Assembly: GCA_947650365.1 (NCBI GenBank)
Contig: OX393550.1
Coordinates: 47,281,860 to 47,345,859, forward strand
Source: Chamaelirium japonicum
Lineage: Eukaryota > Streptophyta > Magnoliopsida > Liliales > Melanthiaceae
Direction of reading: 5' to 3'
DNA: 64,000 nucleotides
Shown: piece by piece, positions 49,316 through 63,725 of the stretch
Numbering within the stretch: position 1 is the first letter of the stretch
Layout of the letters: each line of letters starts with the position of its first letter
Program-made: the position numbers and the translations under genes
The notes under the pieces: generated by a model
Told to the model about the DNA's origin: nothing
Seen by the model: the letters and a program-made list of their open reading frames with translations, nothing else
Database searches by the model: none

Positions 49316-50035
49316 GTTCACCCCCCCGGAGAACCGGCGTCACGGCCGCCCGAAAAGAGGGGGGGGAGGGCAAACGGAGCCAGCGCCTGTCGTGCTCACG
49401 GCGGCACGCCCGAAAGAGACCGGTGAGTAGCACGTGTCGACCGGTCGGGCCGGGGCTGTGCCCGGGAGGAGAGGGCGGTGGGCCCGGCGCGGGCCGGGCA
49501 GGGGCCCGCCTGACAGCCGGCCAGCACCCAAATTGCGAGCCTCATGATCAGGGTCGAGCCCACGCCGGACCGGGAGCCGCCACGTACAGACTCCGCGTGC
49601 ATCATCTCGGCTGGTGGGCCCACCCCACCCCGTCCCGTTCTGTTTTGCGTTGGCCTTTTTGCCGCTCCGATTTTCCCCTCCTCTGTGTGTCTTCTGACGG
49701 AGCTGAGCTGAGCCGAGCCGAGCCGAGCCGCGCGGGACTGTGGCTCCTTGGATTCAGATTTATTTATTTATTTATTTGGTTCCTCTGGGTTCCTATTTGG
49801 AGAAGCGTCCCAATCGGAGTGCTAGGCCGGTTGATGGGCCCCACCACCCGATAGCGACCGCGCGGGTAAAGGGAAGTGGCGGTGGCGAGGAGAGAGAGAG
49901 AAAAGAGAAGAGAGAGAGAGAGGGGGGAATGAAGAAGAAAGAACATAACAAACCAACTACAGAGGCGAGAGGAGTTGGAACGGTCCCCCTCTCTCTCTCT
50001 TGTCACTTTTGTGCTGCGTGCCATTATTAGATCTG
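49316..50035 (+). promoter_or_regulatory. GC-rich island, probable distal promoter of the NAC gene
   Basis: Strongly GC- and CpG-rich (for example GGGCCCGGCGCGGGCCGGGC), with GCACGTGTCGAC (G-box core CACGTG at about 49,431), a (GAGCC)n-type run near 49,705-49,730, (TTTA)n at 49,757-49,778 and (GA)n at 49,890-49,922. Long frames on both strands have low-complexity composition and no domain. The sharp change from AT-rich flanks, and the leader-like CT arrays 1.3 kb downstream, suggest regulatory DNA of the next gene on the plus strand. Confidence 0.4.
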
Positions 50036-51280
50036 ATTCTTAGAGAGAGGAGTTTCCCTGAATGCCCCTACTGTAATAAGACTGCTTAATTTCTCTATTT
50101 CCATAACTAAACCCTAGGTCACATACGCCGAGAAATTTTTTTTTTCCGAGACTTTCGTCCGATCATGACGAAGATGTTTAATTAGCTTTGATCCTAATCT
50201 GTCTTTTTTTTTTTGCTCGATCGATCAAGCAGTCAGTGGATAGATCACAAGAGCTAGGGTTCAAAGGGTTCGAACATCAAAACAGGGAGGCATCAGCTGC
50301 TATTTATTGATTCCATAGTCCCGTGAACATAACATCAACGGTCAGATTGTATGCACAAGTAAGGCACAACGGTCTTGAGATAAAGTTGGCTCCACGGTGT
50401 TCATATCAGGAGTCGAACAGAGTACCTCTAATATGGAAGAGAGGAAATACCAAAAGGAACCCTAACACATAAAGCTAAGAAGATCAACCTAAAATTCTAT
50501 AAGCCATGAAAAAAAAAATCCTCCAATACTTAAGACTTTAAAGTTTTTAAATATTTCTAAATCCTGGATATGTGCGAGTAGAGACTTTGCACCCTCCACC
50601 TATTCAGCAAAGAGAACCCGAAAGAAGATGCTATATTGAGGATGGTCATATCCTCTAAAATATTTAGCAGGAGAGCCTTCTGTTCATTATCGACAGCTAA
50701 CATCTGAATTGTCAAAATTTTGAACCAGATGTCAAGCTCTCCACGGGACTAGCTTTGACTGTGATCTTCACACATCGAAGAGAAATCAATGTTAGTTACT
50801 CTTCATTCTCTTCTTCTTAGTGAATCATCACTCTTAATGTCTGAGTGGCACCCTCTAGTACCTCACTTAATAGTCTTATCGATATTTTTATTAGCAGTTG
50901 CCCTAATTAAACTGTTTGGAAGGGCCAAATTAAGCTTTGAACTTGTGTAACGTTGAAGCCCATGGCCGGATGAAAATTAAGTTTACAACTTCATACGGGT
51001 TGTGATGGGTATTTTGGGAAGGGAAGTGACCGTTTCTTGATGGGGGTAGGACCACAGGGGCCCACAGTAAGAGGGAGAGGCTGTTGAATTCACGTCACCT
51101 TGTCCCTCCCTTCCTCATTTCTTATTATTACTCACTACGGTTCTTACCCCCTATTTTATATTATTTTATTTGATTGCAGTGATAAGAGGTCGATCGAGGT
51201 GCTCCGAGCTCACAGTCTCACCGCTCCACGGGCATTGAAAGAAAGCTGGTGCCTCCGTTATCCCTGCTCCGTTACGCTGT
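50036..51280. other. Non-coding upstream DNA of the NAC gene (presumed)
   Basis: I see no gene. TATTTTATATTATTTTATTT at about 51,151 is TATA-like and lies 120-150 bp before the first CT array, so it could be the core promoter. Assignment is tentative. Confidence 0.35.
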
Positions 51281-51284
51281 TGTT

Positions 51285-51302
51285 CCACCTTCTCTCTCCC
51301 TC

Positions 51303-51372
<70 letters not shown>

Positions 51373-51593
51373 GCTCTCTCTCTCTCTCTAATGTCTTCCT
51401 GTCATCTCTTTTGTATCTCTCACTCCCTCACTGGGTGAGAGAGGGTGCAGCGCCTCAAGAAAGGAAGCTAGGGTATTTTTGGATCTGGTCGCTGTCCGTG
51501 GCGGGTGGCCGTGGTGGCGGTTGCGGTTGCGGGCAAGCCTTTTCCCCGGCTCTCCCGCCATTCCTCCTGCCATCCAGCCTTTCCCCGCAATCC

Positions 51594-51675
<82 letters not shown>

Positions 51676-51800
51676 GCACCTCCAGTTGAAAGAGAAAGCG
51701 AGCAAGCAAGAGATCGAGTTATTTTTATTATCCCCAGCGCTGTTAGGGTTTGTTATTTAACGCAATCTTCCCTCCATTCTCCGATTCTCGGCCCCTCTTT

Positions 51801-51886
<86 letters not shown>

Positions 51887-52105
51887 TTGTCCAAGAGAGA
51901 GGGAGATAAAGAAACAAAAGAAAGGCCGAGGACGAAGTACAGTAGCACAAGTCCCAAGGGTTGTGTGGTAAGACAGCCAAAAAGAGCAGCAGAAGCTGTC
52001 CTCGATCTATCTTTCTTCTTTTCTGTGTCAATGGTACAAGATCCAAGCTGACTCCGAATAACCTACCTACTCCATTCCAGGTGGTGGCCTCTTCTCATCG
52101 ACCAG
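51285..52105 (+). other. Probable CT-rich 5'-UTR leader exon of the NAC gene
   Basis: Four long (CT)n arrays (about 51,297-51,388, 51,594-51,671, 51,806-51,877, and 52,114-52,155 just past the boundary) lie in otherwise unique DNA. The stretch ends CATCGACCAG|GTGAGC, a strong splice donor at 52,105/52,106. Plant 5' UTRs are often CT-rich. The frames of Ser-Leu or Arg-Glu repeats here are simple-sequence artefacts. The transcription start is not visible. If right, this exon joins the acceptor at 60,134/60,135. Confidence 0.4.
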
Positions 52106-52111
52106 GTGAGC

Positions 52112-52159
<48 letters not shown>

Positions 52160-53914
52160 CAGATTCAGATCTAATACCTCATGAGGTTTCTCCTCATTCA
52201 TGTTTGCTTTGATTTTGCTCCCCAAAGTTTACTTTTGTCATAGATTTTTTCTGCCATAACTGTAGTTAGATACTTATATATATGCATGTAGATGCATTAG
52301 AAGTTAGCCCCAACATTATATACCTTTTAAAACATATATATATCCCTAATGGAAACACATTGCTGCCCTTGAAGATCTGATTCCTAGAGAGAGAAATTTA
52401 CCTATTCCAGTTATCTTTTTAATTTATTTTTTATTTAATCAAAGTATAATACAATTTTCTAGGTGTTCTATCTTCAACAATGAACATAAACCTTGATGGT
52501 AGCGTGGCCCGAGGGGCATACCTATTAATCACTTGCATGCAATTTGTATGAATTATTCTTCAACATACTAAATTTTTGGTTCCCTTATATTTCATTGACC
52601 TAAAAAGGAAAAAGAAATTGCTATTGAAGATATCAATGTAAGAAACATCATTGCACCTAAGGTCGTCAAATTGTACGTGACGGAAGTTTATTATTTGACG
52701 ATGCCTCAATTTTATTTTATTTTTTTAAAATTGCCTTTAGCAATTGTGTTCAACATCTCTTTCAATAAATTATGCTACTATTTATCTCTCAAAAAAAAAT
52801 CACGCTTTCACAATATATGCATAAAATAAGCAGTGTACTTGTTTTCTTTTGCGACTTAATCTATAATGATTATATGCATGTAATTACGGTCTTCAATGTA
52901 TAATAATATCATTTGAGTCAAAACCTACTCATACAACTATAGAATGGCCTTCACAAATCAATTGTAGCCCAATAGAATAAGTCCATTAGCAATTATTTCT
53001 TCATACATCTCCTGTTTGCTATGTAGAAACCCAAATTTTGCGAAATATTAGCCATGGCTATTCATTATTTAAGATATAATGTCATTCGGCTTTTGAGAAA
53101 ATATACTACGAGCAATACCATAGGTAAAGATGATCCTACAATATTATATACTCAATCATTACATATTGAGTATAGTAGACGATGGAACAATAAACTACTA
53201 GAATTTAATTTGATTAAGCACTCTTTAGTTATATTCTCATAAAAAATATTTAAACTTTATTCTAGAATTTTTATTGGTTTTGTATTTTTGTACTTTAGTA
53301 TATACTTTTCTCGATTAAATTATGAATTGCTACTTTGCAATGTTATTATAAAGAATTTCTCATATATGATGATTGATAATACTCCAAAAGACGATAGCCC
53401 CTCTCTCAAGAGATATGAAAGTATAAAACTTATATATTCAGTGTATCCTACTAGTCTAACATTTTTCACTCGATTAAGGTTATCAACATTTTCTTGTAGT
53501 GTTACTATTGGACACTTTGATATATACGTGATCATTTTAATTAAAAGTTATATTAACAATGGTGAGCATATGCCTTCATCGTTTAGCATGGGATTTAATT
53601 TGTGCATTGGTTATATCAATAACTTTACTGATCATGACGACTACATACTCTTCCTTTCAAATCCTTTCTTCAATTTTTATTCATAGAATTTGTTTAGGTC
53701 ATCTATAAACTTATTATGACTCTTCTACATAAATGCATGACCGTCTTTTTTTCACCACCACGTCCTATTTTTCTTCTTTCCAAATATTTCACTCTTTCAT
53801 TTGTTCATTCAATATTAGTTTGGCCTCAACTAAGTACCTACGGAATTATATTTATTAGCTTATCATGATGCATTGTTGGTCTACCTAACAATTTTTTTCA
53901 AGATAGGTGAGCGT

Positions 53915-54108
53915 TCTATAATTCTGAAACCTTTCGAACAATCGATCCACTTCTGGCTCAAACTAATACCTCCGGGAATGTGCATCAAACCACTCGAAAG
54001 TTTCTCTACACACTCCCGGGGTAAATCGAGGGGGGGGGGGGGGGGGGGAGGAGTTGAAATTAACCACAAACCTTCTCAACCAAGCGTCAGTTGATTAACA
54101 ACTCCCAT
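53915..54108. mobile_element. Dispersed retro-repeat, copy 2
   Basis: CTGAAACCTTTCGAACAATC, CGAAAGTTTCTCTACACAC and AAGCGTCAGTTGATTAACAA match 42,425-42,612. A pure G run (54,029-54,048) lies where copy 1 has GGGGTGGGTTGGGG. Confidence 0.5.
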
Positions 54109-54119
54109 TAACAACTTGA

Positions 54120-54290
54120 GATTTTGGGTGAAATGGTTACTTAACATATAGGCATCATGAGTATGTTTTCCAAAGGTCATAGGTTCAGATCTCGTAATCT
54201 CCATTCCGGCTCCCCTTTAGTTTACGTTTTTACGTATGGGAGGAGGTCGTACGTGAAGTTTAGCGTAAAACTTTAGTTGACACTACTCAG
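54120..54290 (+). mobile_element. Possible tRNA-derived SINE
   Basis: GAAATGGTTACTTAACAT (A-box-like) and CATAGGTTCAGATCTCGTAA (B-box-like), about 50 bases apart, are followed by CCATTCCGGCTCCC, as in plant SINEs. No clear poly(A) or target duplication. Confidence 0.4.
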
Positions 54291-57808
<3,518 letters not shown>

Positions 57809-58120
57809 GCTCTGATACCAAATTATACAAAACTTAAGATAGCTTGAACTAAATATAGAGAGGAAAACTCTAGGCTGGTATTTGTCATTCACTTATTGTC
57901 AGATAGAATAATAACATATCTGACTTATAGGCCATGAGAGTGCAATAACTTCGTCTATTAACAAAGTAATCATACTAATATTTATAGGAAGACCTGTTAG
58001 ATCAATTAATAGAACATTTAGACATAAATCAATAGTACATTAGATCAAAAGTCCAAAAATATTGATTTTGGATCATCTCCTCGAACCATAGATTTTGACC
58101 CCAAAATGGGTTTAAAATAG
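57809..58120 (-). mobile_element. Possible minus-strand LTR fragment with primer-binding site
   Basis: GCTCTGATACCA at 57,809-57,820 is the exact inverse of a tRNA-Met primer site. It is followed by AATTATACAAAACTTAAGAT and GAGAGGAAAACTCTAGGC, as at an LTR edge. No partner LTR or coding region is recognised. Confidence 0.4.
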
Positions 58121-58315
58121 ACTTCTTATATACACTGAATAGTTCCAACTTGCATCATATAGAATCGGCATCAATAAAATAGCCCATATAGAGCACTATA
58201 AATATGTCAAATTACAATAAAAGCTAGCTTTTTCTCAAAAAAAAAAGAAAAAAAGAACCAACTAGAAAACAATAAAATCAACATACATACATTTTATTTA
58301 TCATCACCATGTGCT

Positions 58316-58920
58316 CACTACAACAAATTCACCCAAATTTGACTACCAAAAATAGCCGATTTAAGTTTTGAACGGGGGCCTGGTCGTAGAATTTGATCCA
58401 GCTTAATTTTACTTCTGTCGTAAATGACTTATACGACATTGGGCCCCGAATTTGGCTCCTGCATTTATGAGGGCTTGGCTGCTGCACCTGCAAATTAAGT
58501 TTCAACTTTTTTAAAAAATGGTACACACTACGTACCCAACACGACCCCACTCGTTGTTGAACCAGGACCTAAGCACATTAGGGGCCACGTGCGGGATCTT
58601 ATTCATACACTATCTAGAAGGATGGATCGATCCCACAATCTCACCTCATGGTTGAAACTCCGCGACCAACTTAACTGGACTAGCACATGCATTATCTCTA
58701 TGTAAAAATAAGTATTTATTTGTAAAGAATTTTATTCCCTTTTGCGGCAGCCACGTCCCCCGCAAATACTTACCAAATGCGGCGGAATTGAGCTGGCCAC
58801 CGAATGTTCTTACCTTCCTTTTTTATGGGGGCTCGACCGTCGCATTTGCTCAGCCTAATACAATGTGAGGCTAAGCTGCCATATTTGAAGGTTTTTGCGA
58901 GGTACAAGCCATCTATTATA
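58316..58920 (+). mobile_element. CACTA-type transposon fragment (one end)
   Basis: Begins CACTACAACAAATTCACCC, a canonical CACTA terminus. Inner repeats such as TTTGCGGCAGCCACG, AAATGCGGCGGAATTG and GCTAAGCTGCCATATTTG resemble subterminal repeats. The inverse terminus is not seen, so the right border is arbitrary. Confidence 0.6.
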
Positions 58921-59231
58921 GTTTTTTTTTTATAATTAAACTAACAGCATAATCGGTCATCGATTAAATTATCCATCGATTATGCTGCTGATAAAGAATG
59001 TTTCATTGTACTGGCCGGCTACTTGCGTTTCAACTAATTATTATGCTTATATTCATACACAAGCAGTATGAGTACTCCAACCAATTGATCTTAGGCCAAG
59101 CTGTTGTTATTTCTACTATTTTCTCATACACATCAGGCCCTTTATCATAGTCTAAACTAACTAATAGCACGTAGTATTATGTGCAAGGTTTGAGAATTGG
59201 GGCATAGGTTTAGGATCGGACCGACAAAAAA

Positions 59232-60032
59232 AAAATCGGTTTTGGTTGTTTTGCCAAAAATATTAAAATGAGAAATTAGGGTTCGATTCATCTTATTTGG
59301 GTCCCAAGCAAGTCATTTCAGATTCAAATCCTAATTAATTACATAGTATCATCCAAACTAATAGGTTGACGATTTAAACAAAATCCGAATAAGACTCGAT
59401 TCGTATGGATAATGCGGGTTTGGGGATTCAGGTCGGTTAAAATCCAAGACGGTTCGGGCGAATCAGTCCGGGTTATCCCTCGAAACCATGATTATGTGTT
59501 TATTAGTAGTCCACATTCAATTCTTGCTAAAACAATTGGGAACCTTGTGCTTCATATTAACACTTCGAATGCAATTCTTCATCTTTTTACCTTTTTTTTG
59601 TTTGGTAGGGATCTTGTGCTTCTTTTTACCTCAAATTGGTTTTGGCTGTTTTGCCAAAAATATTAAAATCAGAAATTAGGTCCGATTCATCTGATTTCGG
59701 TCCCAAGCGAGTCATTTCAGATTCAAATCCTAACTACATAGTATCATCCAATCTAATAGGTTGACGATTTGAACAAAATTCGAATAAGAGCCGATTAGAT
59801 CGGATGAATAATATGGGTTCGGTGATTTGGGTCGGTCAAAATCCGAAACGGTTCAGGCGGATCAGTTCAGGTTCGGACGAATTAAACAAAACCATGATTA
59901 TGTGTTTATTAGTAGTCCACATTCAATTCTATAAAAAAATTGGAAACCTTGAGCTTCATATTAGCACTTCGAATGCGATTCTTCTTCATTTTACCTTTTG
60001 TTTTTTTTTTGGTAGGGATCTTGTGCTTCTTA
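59232..60032 (+). repeat. 400-bp tandem duplication next to the NAC start
   Basis: Copies at 59,232-59,631 and 59,632-60,032 share TTTGGTTGTTTTGCCAAAAA, AGTCATTTCAGATTCAAATC, TGATTATGTGTTTATTAGTA and GGTAGGGATCTTGTGCTTCT. They differ by several per cent and small indels. The second copy ends about 130 bp before the NAC ATG, inside the presumed leader intron. Short frames from it are not genes. Confidence 0.9.
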
Positions 60033-60159
60033 CTACAAATTAATTTTATCCTCGACTAAATCATATGGGCTTGCTTGGTTAATGTTGCTTCAATTGAAGT
60101 GCAGTGTTGATTTTGGACTGCACACATTTTGCAGGACCAGACAGCAGCACCCGGAGAAG

Positions 60160-61555
60160 ATGAATACTTTTTCGCATGTCCCCCCGGGTTTCCGGTTCCA
60201 CCCCAGCGATGAAGAACTCGTGGATTACTATCTTAGAAAGAAAGTAGCATCAAGAAGGATTGACCTAGATATCATAAAGGATATCGATCTTTACAAGATC
60301 GAGCCATGGGATCTTCAAGGTACGTCGAACCCGAGTACATTTCATATCGATCGATATTCGTCGACCATTGATTCAGTTTAATATCGAAGCTCTCGCTCGA
60401 TTGAACAGAGAAATGTAAGATAGGATCAGAAGATCAGAATGAGTGGTACTTCTTTAGCCACAAAGACAAGAAATACCCAACTGGGACTCGCACTAATCGA
60501 GCGACAACAGCGGGGTTTTGGAAGGCGACCGGGCGGGACAAGCCGATCTACTCGAAGAACAACTTGGTTGGGATGAGGAAGACATTGGTGTTTTACAAGG
60601 GCCGGGCGCCAAATGGGCAGAAGTCGGATTGGATCATGCACGAGTACCGGCTCGAAACAAACGAAAATGGGCCTCCTCAGGCAAGCACTTCTCATCGAAA
60701 CCCTAATTTTCATCTCGATCTCTAGTAGCAAATTGCATCTATTTATATATTTTAACCCAAAAAAAAAGTTTTTTTTTTTTTTGAGAAATCCCCTCTCAGA
60801 GAATGAGGGAGGGGGGTTCGGCCTGAACCCCTACCTGTTTATTAGAAAAGAAGAGGGAAAAAAAAAAAGTTTATCCTATGGATTTTGCATCTCATAGGAG
60901 TTCGATGCCCACGATTTTACATAGTTGAGGAGCACATTTGCATAACCAATTGGGAATTAATTCCATTTCACAGGAAGAAGGATGGGTGGTGTGTAGGGTG
61001 TTCAAGAAGCGGGTGACGGCGATACGAAGACCCAGCGAGCACGAGTCGCCTTGCTGGTACGACGAGCAAGTCCCCTTCATGCCGGAGCTCGACTCCCCGA
61101 AGCGGGGGATCCCCGGACAGCCCGAGATGCCCTACAACCATCACCTCTATTCTTGCAAGCCAGAGCTGGAGCTGCACTACCACATGCCACATGACCCCTT
61201 CCTTCAGCTCCCCCAATTGGAGAGCCCCAAACTCCCCAACTACATCGGCGGCAACGGGACTAGTGCCCTCCAATCCTCTACCACCGTGCAGGGAGAACCG
61301 ATGCACCCCGGCCACCAGCTCCAGATCATCTCGGTCTATCACAGCGGTGGAAGAACCGATCAATCGATCGAGCAGGTGACGGATTGGAGGGTCCTCGACA
61401 AGTTCGTCGCGTCTCAACTTAGCCAAGATGATGCCTCCAAAGAACCCGAATTCTCGGGTTCGGGCCACGCGTTCCAGGTTTCAGACAAGGCAGAGGCGGC
61501 GGCGGAGTACGCATCGACATCCACCTCTAGTGGCCAAATGGATTTGTGGAAGTGA
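60160..61555 (+). CDS. VND4-like: NAC transcription factor, VND4/5/6 type (vascular-related NAC-domain)
   Basis: Exons 60,160-60,319, 60,409-60,680 and 60,974-61,555 give 337 residues. The NAC domain (about 7-157) is complete. It has [19 protein letters not shown] (8-26; Arg12 and Glu19 match the dimer salt bridge), [12 protein letters not shown], the DNA-contacting WKATGRDK (91-98), [20 protein letters not shown], and [12 protein letters not shown] (145-156). The C-terminal half keeps VND4/5/6 hallmarks: CKPELELHY (205-213), [10 protein letters not shown] (221-230), [14 protein letters not shown] (281-294) and a terminal MDLWK. The family binds secondary-wall NAC elements in the nucleus and starts xylem-vessel wall deposition and cell death. 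Length is somewhat below Arabidopsis VND4 as I recall it (about 395 aa), due to a shorter variable region. Both introns sit at the conserved NAC positions. Intron 2 uses a GC donor. Ser16 replaces the usual Thr in HPTDEEL. The first Met after the acceptor at 60,134 is chosen because it gives the canonical [11 protein letters not shown] start. Confidence 0.95.
60320..60408 (+). other. NAC intron 1 (89 bp, GT-AG)
   Basis: Donor CAAG|GTACGT and acceptor TTGAACAG|AG split the Glu54 codon (phase 1). The reading frame closes soon after the donor, so splicing is required. Confidence 0.93.
60681..60973 (+). other. NAC intron 2 (293 bp, GC-AG)
   Basis: The exon ends CCTCCTCAG and the intron starts GCAAGC rather than GTAAGC. 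The acceptor is CATTTCACAG|GAAGAAGG. Phase is 0, between Gln144 and Glu145 (GPPQ|EEGWVV), the conserved site. There is no GT close enough to keep the frame. The strong CAG|GCAAG context is what functional GC donors usually show. It contains a retro-repeat fragment at 60,760-60,870. Confidence 0.9.
60752..60872. mobile_element. Retro-repeat fragment in NAC intron 2
   Basis: TTTTTTGAGAAATCCCCTCTC, GGGTTCGGCCTGAACCCC and an A-run match, in inverse orientation, 62,192-62,268. It is a small inserted repeat, class unknown. Confidence 0.55.
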
Positions 61556-61651
61556 GGATTATTCTCTCTCTATATATATATTCATACTAATCATAGGCTT
61601 CACAATATTGAACAGATCATGGACAAATCATGGTGAAGGTGTTATGTACAT

Positions 61652-61657
61652 AATAAA
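61652..61657 (+). terminator. Candidate poly(A) signal of the NAC gene
   Basis: AATAAA lies about 97 bases after the stop codon, within CATAATAAACTAAAG. It is preceded by TGTACA and followed by T-rich DNA. The cleavage site is not determinable. Confidence 0.5.
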
Positions 61658-62191
61658 CTAAAGATCGATCGTAGCGCGATCGACGGTGGTGTTGCTTCCA
61701 ACCATGTAATAAGGGGTTAATATCACTGAATTTGGTTAGACAGTAATATTACTGCTATTAATAAGGTAGTATATATAGTATATATATGGCCGGATGGTGT
61801 AGCCGAGGGTTTCGGTAATTGATTCGGCCATTGTTGAATGAGAATTGGGGTTGTAAGCAGCATAGTCTGCATCTGATCGATGGACTATGATCGATATGTA
61901 GTCCATTTTCGACAGCCATGTTCGTTGTCGCCAATATTAATTAATTGTCTACAAGATCTGTGGATGTATATTTCGATTTCATTTGTAGTGACATTTCGGT
62001 AAATTATTTTTTTTCTCTTGCTTCAACAAAATATCAGTGCAGAACTTATTACCTTGTAGAACTAATATTACCTCCTGTGGACTGCCAATATACGATCGGG
62101 ACCGAGGGGTTTTCTTTTAAATCTCTGTAATTAATTAGCATCTTAGTTCCACCTCTTCCCCTGCCCTCCTCTACTCTCCTGTACTTCTATT
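61658..62191. other. 3' flank of the NAC gene
   Basis: No gene recognised. AT-rich, with GATCGATCGTAGCGCGATCG forming a small palindrome at about 61,665. Confidence 0.5.
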
Positions 62192-62268
62192 TTTTTTATT
62201 GCACTATAGGGGTCTAGGCCGAACCCCCCCTCATTCATTGAGAGGGATTTCTCAAAAAAAAAAAAATA
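62192..62268. mobile_element. Retro-repeat fragment, second copy
   Basis: GGTCTAGGCCGAACCCCCCC, CATTGAGAGGGATTTCTC and an A-run are the inverse of the insertion in NAC intron 2. Confidence 0.55.
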
Positions 62269-63350
62269 TTACTTGAAATGTCGTTGAGATCCGCGGAATA
62301 AAATGGCCATTGTGCACAAAAATTAAAGAAAGAAAAAAATCTTAAGTTTCGTGAAGTACAAGTTGGAGAAAACGTAATAGCTTTTTCTGTTTTGTTTCTG
62401 GAATAAATTAAAGATATGAAAATTGGCTTTAATATTGAGAAGGTTATATATCTCAATGGTTGTGTTGATGTGTTTGCCAAGTTTACGACCCAAAAACAGG
62501 TCAGTTATTCTTATTTTTCTACTCCAATCCCAACTATCCTGTTGTGGTCCAAGAAAACACGTACAGTTGAATAATTGTAACTGTCCTTCTATTTACCAGG
62601 CTGGGGCGTCATGAATAGAACCCCCGTAGTTTCTACCCAAATTTTTTTTTGAGAAGACTATCTCACAAAATATGGTACAATAATTTTCCCAATCAAGGTT
62701 ACTGGTCTAAATTAATTAAGGACTGCCACTCAAAAATCAACACCATCAAAACTTGGAATTTTATTATTTTTGTTGCACCATATAAGAACCTATCTATCCC
62801 TTGAAGATGAATCATGCAACACACTTCGAAAACAAGTCGAGATATGAAAAATTGAAAAAGAAATATCAAGGTGACGGTAGGATGTCTTTTTCAACATGCT
62901 ATCTCTTCGTACTTTTTTTTTTGATTGAATACCACTCCAGGGGATCGAACCGACGCAACATGTTGGTGCATAGATTCAATCTTTTTCAGTATGTGGATTA
63001 TTTTCCTGGCGATCTACTCATATCCGGACATGACATGCTAGCTTCTGAAAATGAGAAGATTGGTTGCATTTATTATAAGACTGGAGTTCCTTTGATAAAT
63101 ATAAGTAGGAGGAAAGAAAATCATATTTTACATATTAATAGCCCACTATTACCACAAGCATCGCAATCGCAATATTAAGTTAGTACTTATATTCATACTA
63201 TAACGGTAACCATCTCATTCAAAATCTTACGCTAACTGTTTGGGAATGCGACAACAATGCGCATACTGGTCAAGCTAGCTATCACCCTGCTCATGTGCTC
63301 TCGCACTTGAAGAATTAAACAAATAGGGAAATACTGGAATAAACAAATGG
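62269..63350. other. Unassigned AT-rich DNA
   Basis: A 125-codon frame (62,801-63,178) has no recognisable domain and simple AT-rich codon use, so I do not call it a gene. Confidence 0.45.
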
Positions 63351-63440
63351 AGGGCAACAAGATTTGAACCCAAGACCGTACCTCTCAGAAACCAGAGCTC
63401 TCATACCATGTTAAGCTACTGGCTATCTTAGAAACTAAGA
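63351..63440 (-). mobile_element. Possible LTR/primer-site remnant
   Basis: GATTTGAACCCAAGACC and GAGCTCTCATACCATGTTAA resemble an inverted primer site plus LTR start, common in plant repeats. It is heavily degraded. Confidence 0.25.
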
Positions 63441-63557
63441 AAACTCCCATCAATCAACGATCATCTTTATGGATCATTGATGGATAATTTGTCACGCGGA
63501 AGGAAAACCAAAAACTTTTAGCAAAATATTGAAGGTTCGTGTTGTCGCTATTTTTCT

Positions 63558-63725
63558 ACGTGTAGGCATTATCCGCCATCTAACTAAATAATAATTTTAC
63601 TTGTAAGTATACATTGAAAGCATCCCGCCACGTGTAGGCATTATCCGCCATCTAACTAAATAATAATTTTACTTGTAAGTATACATTGAAAGCATCCCGC
63701 CACGTGTAGGCATTATCCGCCATCT
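63558..63725. repeat. 72-bp tandem repeat, 2.3 copies
   Basis: ACGTGTAGGCATTATCCGCC begins each unit at 63,558, 63,630 and 63,702. The two full units are essentially identical, and the third is cut after ATCCGCCATCTA. CACGTG (G-box core) is formed at the second and third junctions. Confidence 0.95.

Noticed and set aside
49294-49854. 186-codon GC-rich frame
   Set aside because: No start context, no domain, several overlapping frames on both strands. Typical of a GC-rich promoter island.
51100-52212. Ser-Leu and Arg-Glu repeat frames up to 146 codons
   Set aside because: Translations of (CT)n/(GA)n tracts. The interval is better read as a CT-rich leader.
53288-53686. 132-codon frame in AT-rich DNA
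   Set aside because: AT-rich codon use, no domain, no splice or promoter context. It lies inside the presumed leader intron.
60968-61468. 166-codon minus-strand frame
   Set aside because: It is the antisense shadow of NAC exon 3.
62801-63178. 125-codon frame downstream of the NAC gene
   Set aside because: No recognisable family. The frame runs across a T-run repeat edge and looks accidental.
63558-63725. CRISPR-like array
   Set aside because: The repeats are direct, contiguous and in plant nuclear DNA. No unique spacers.
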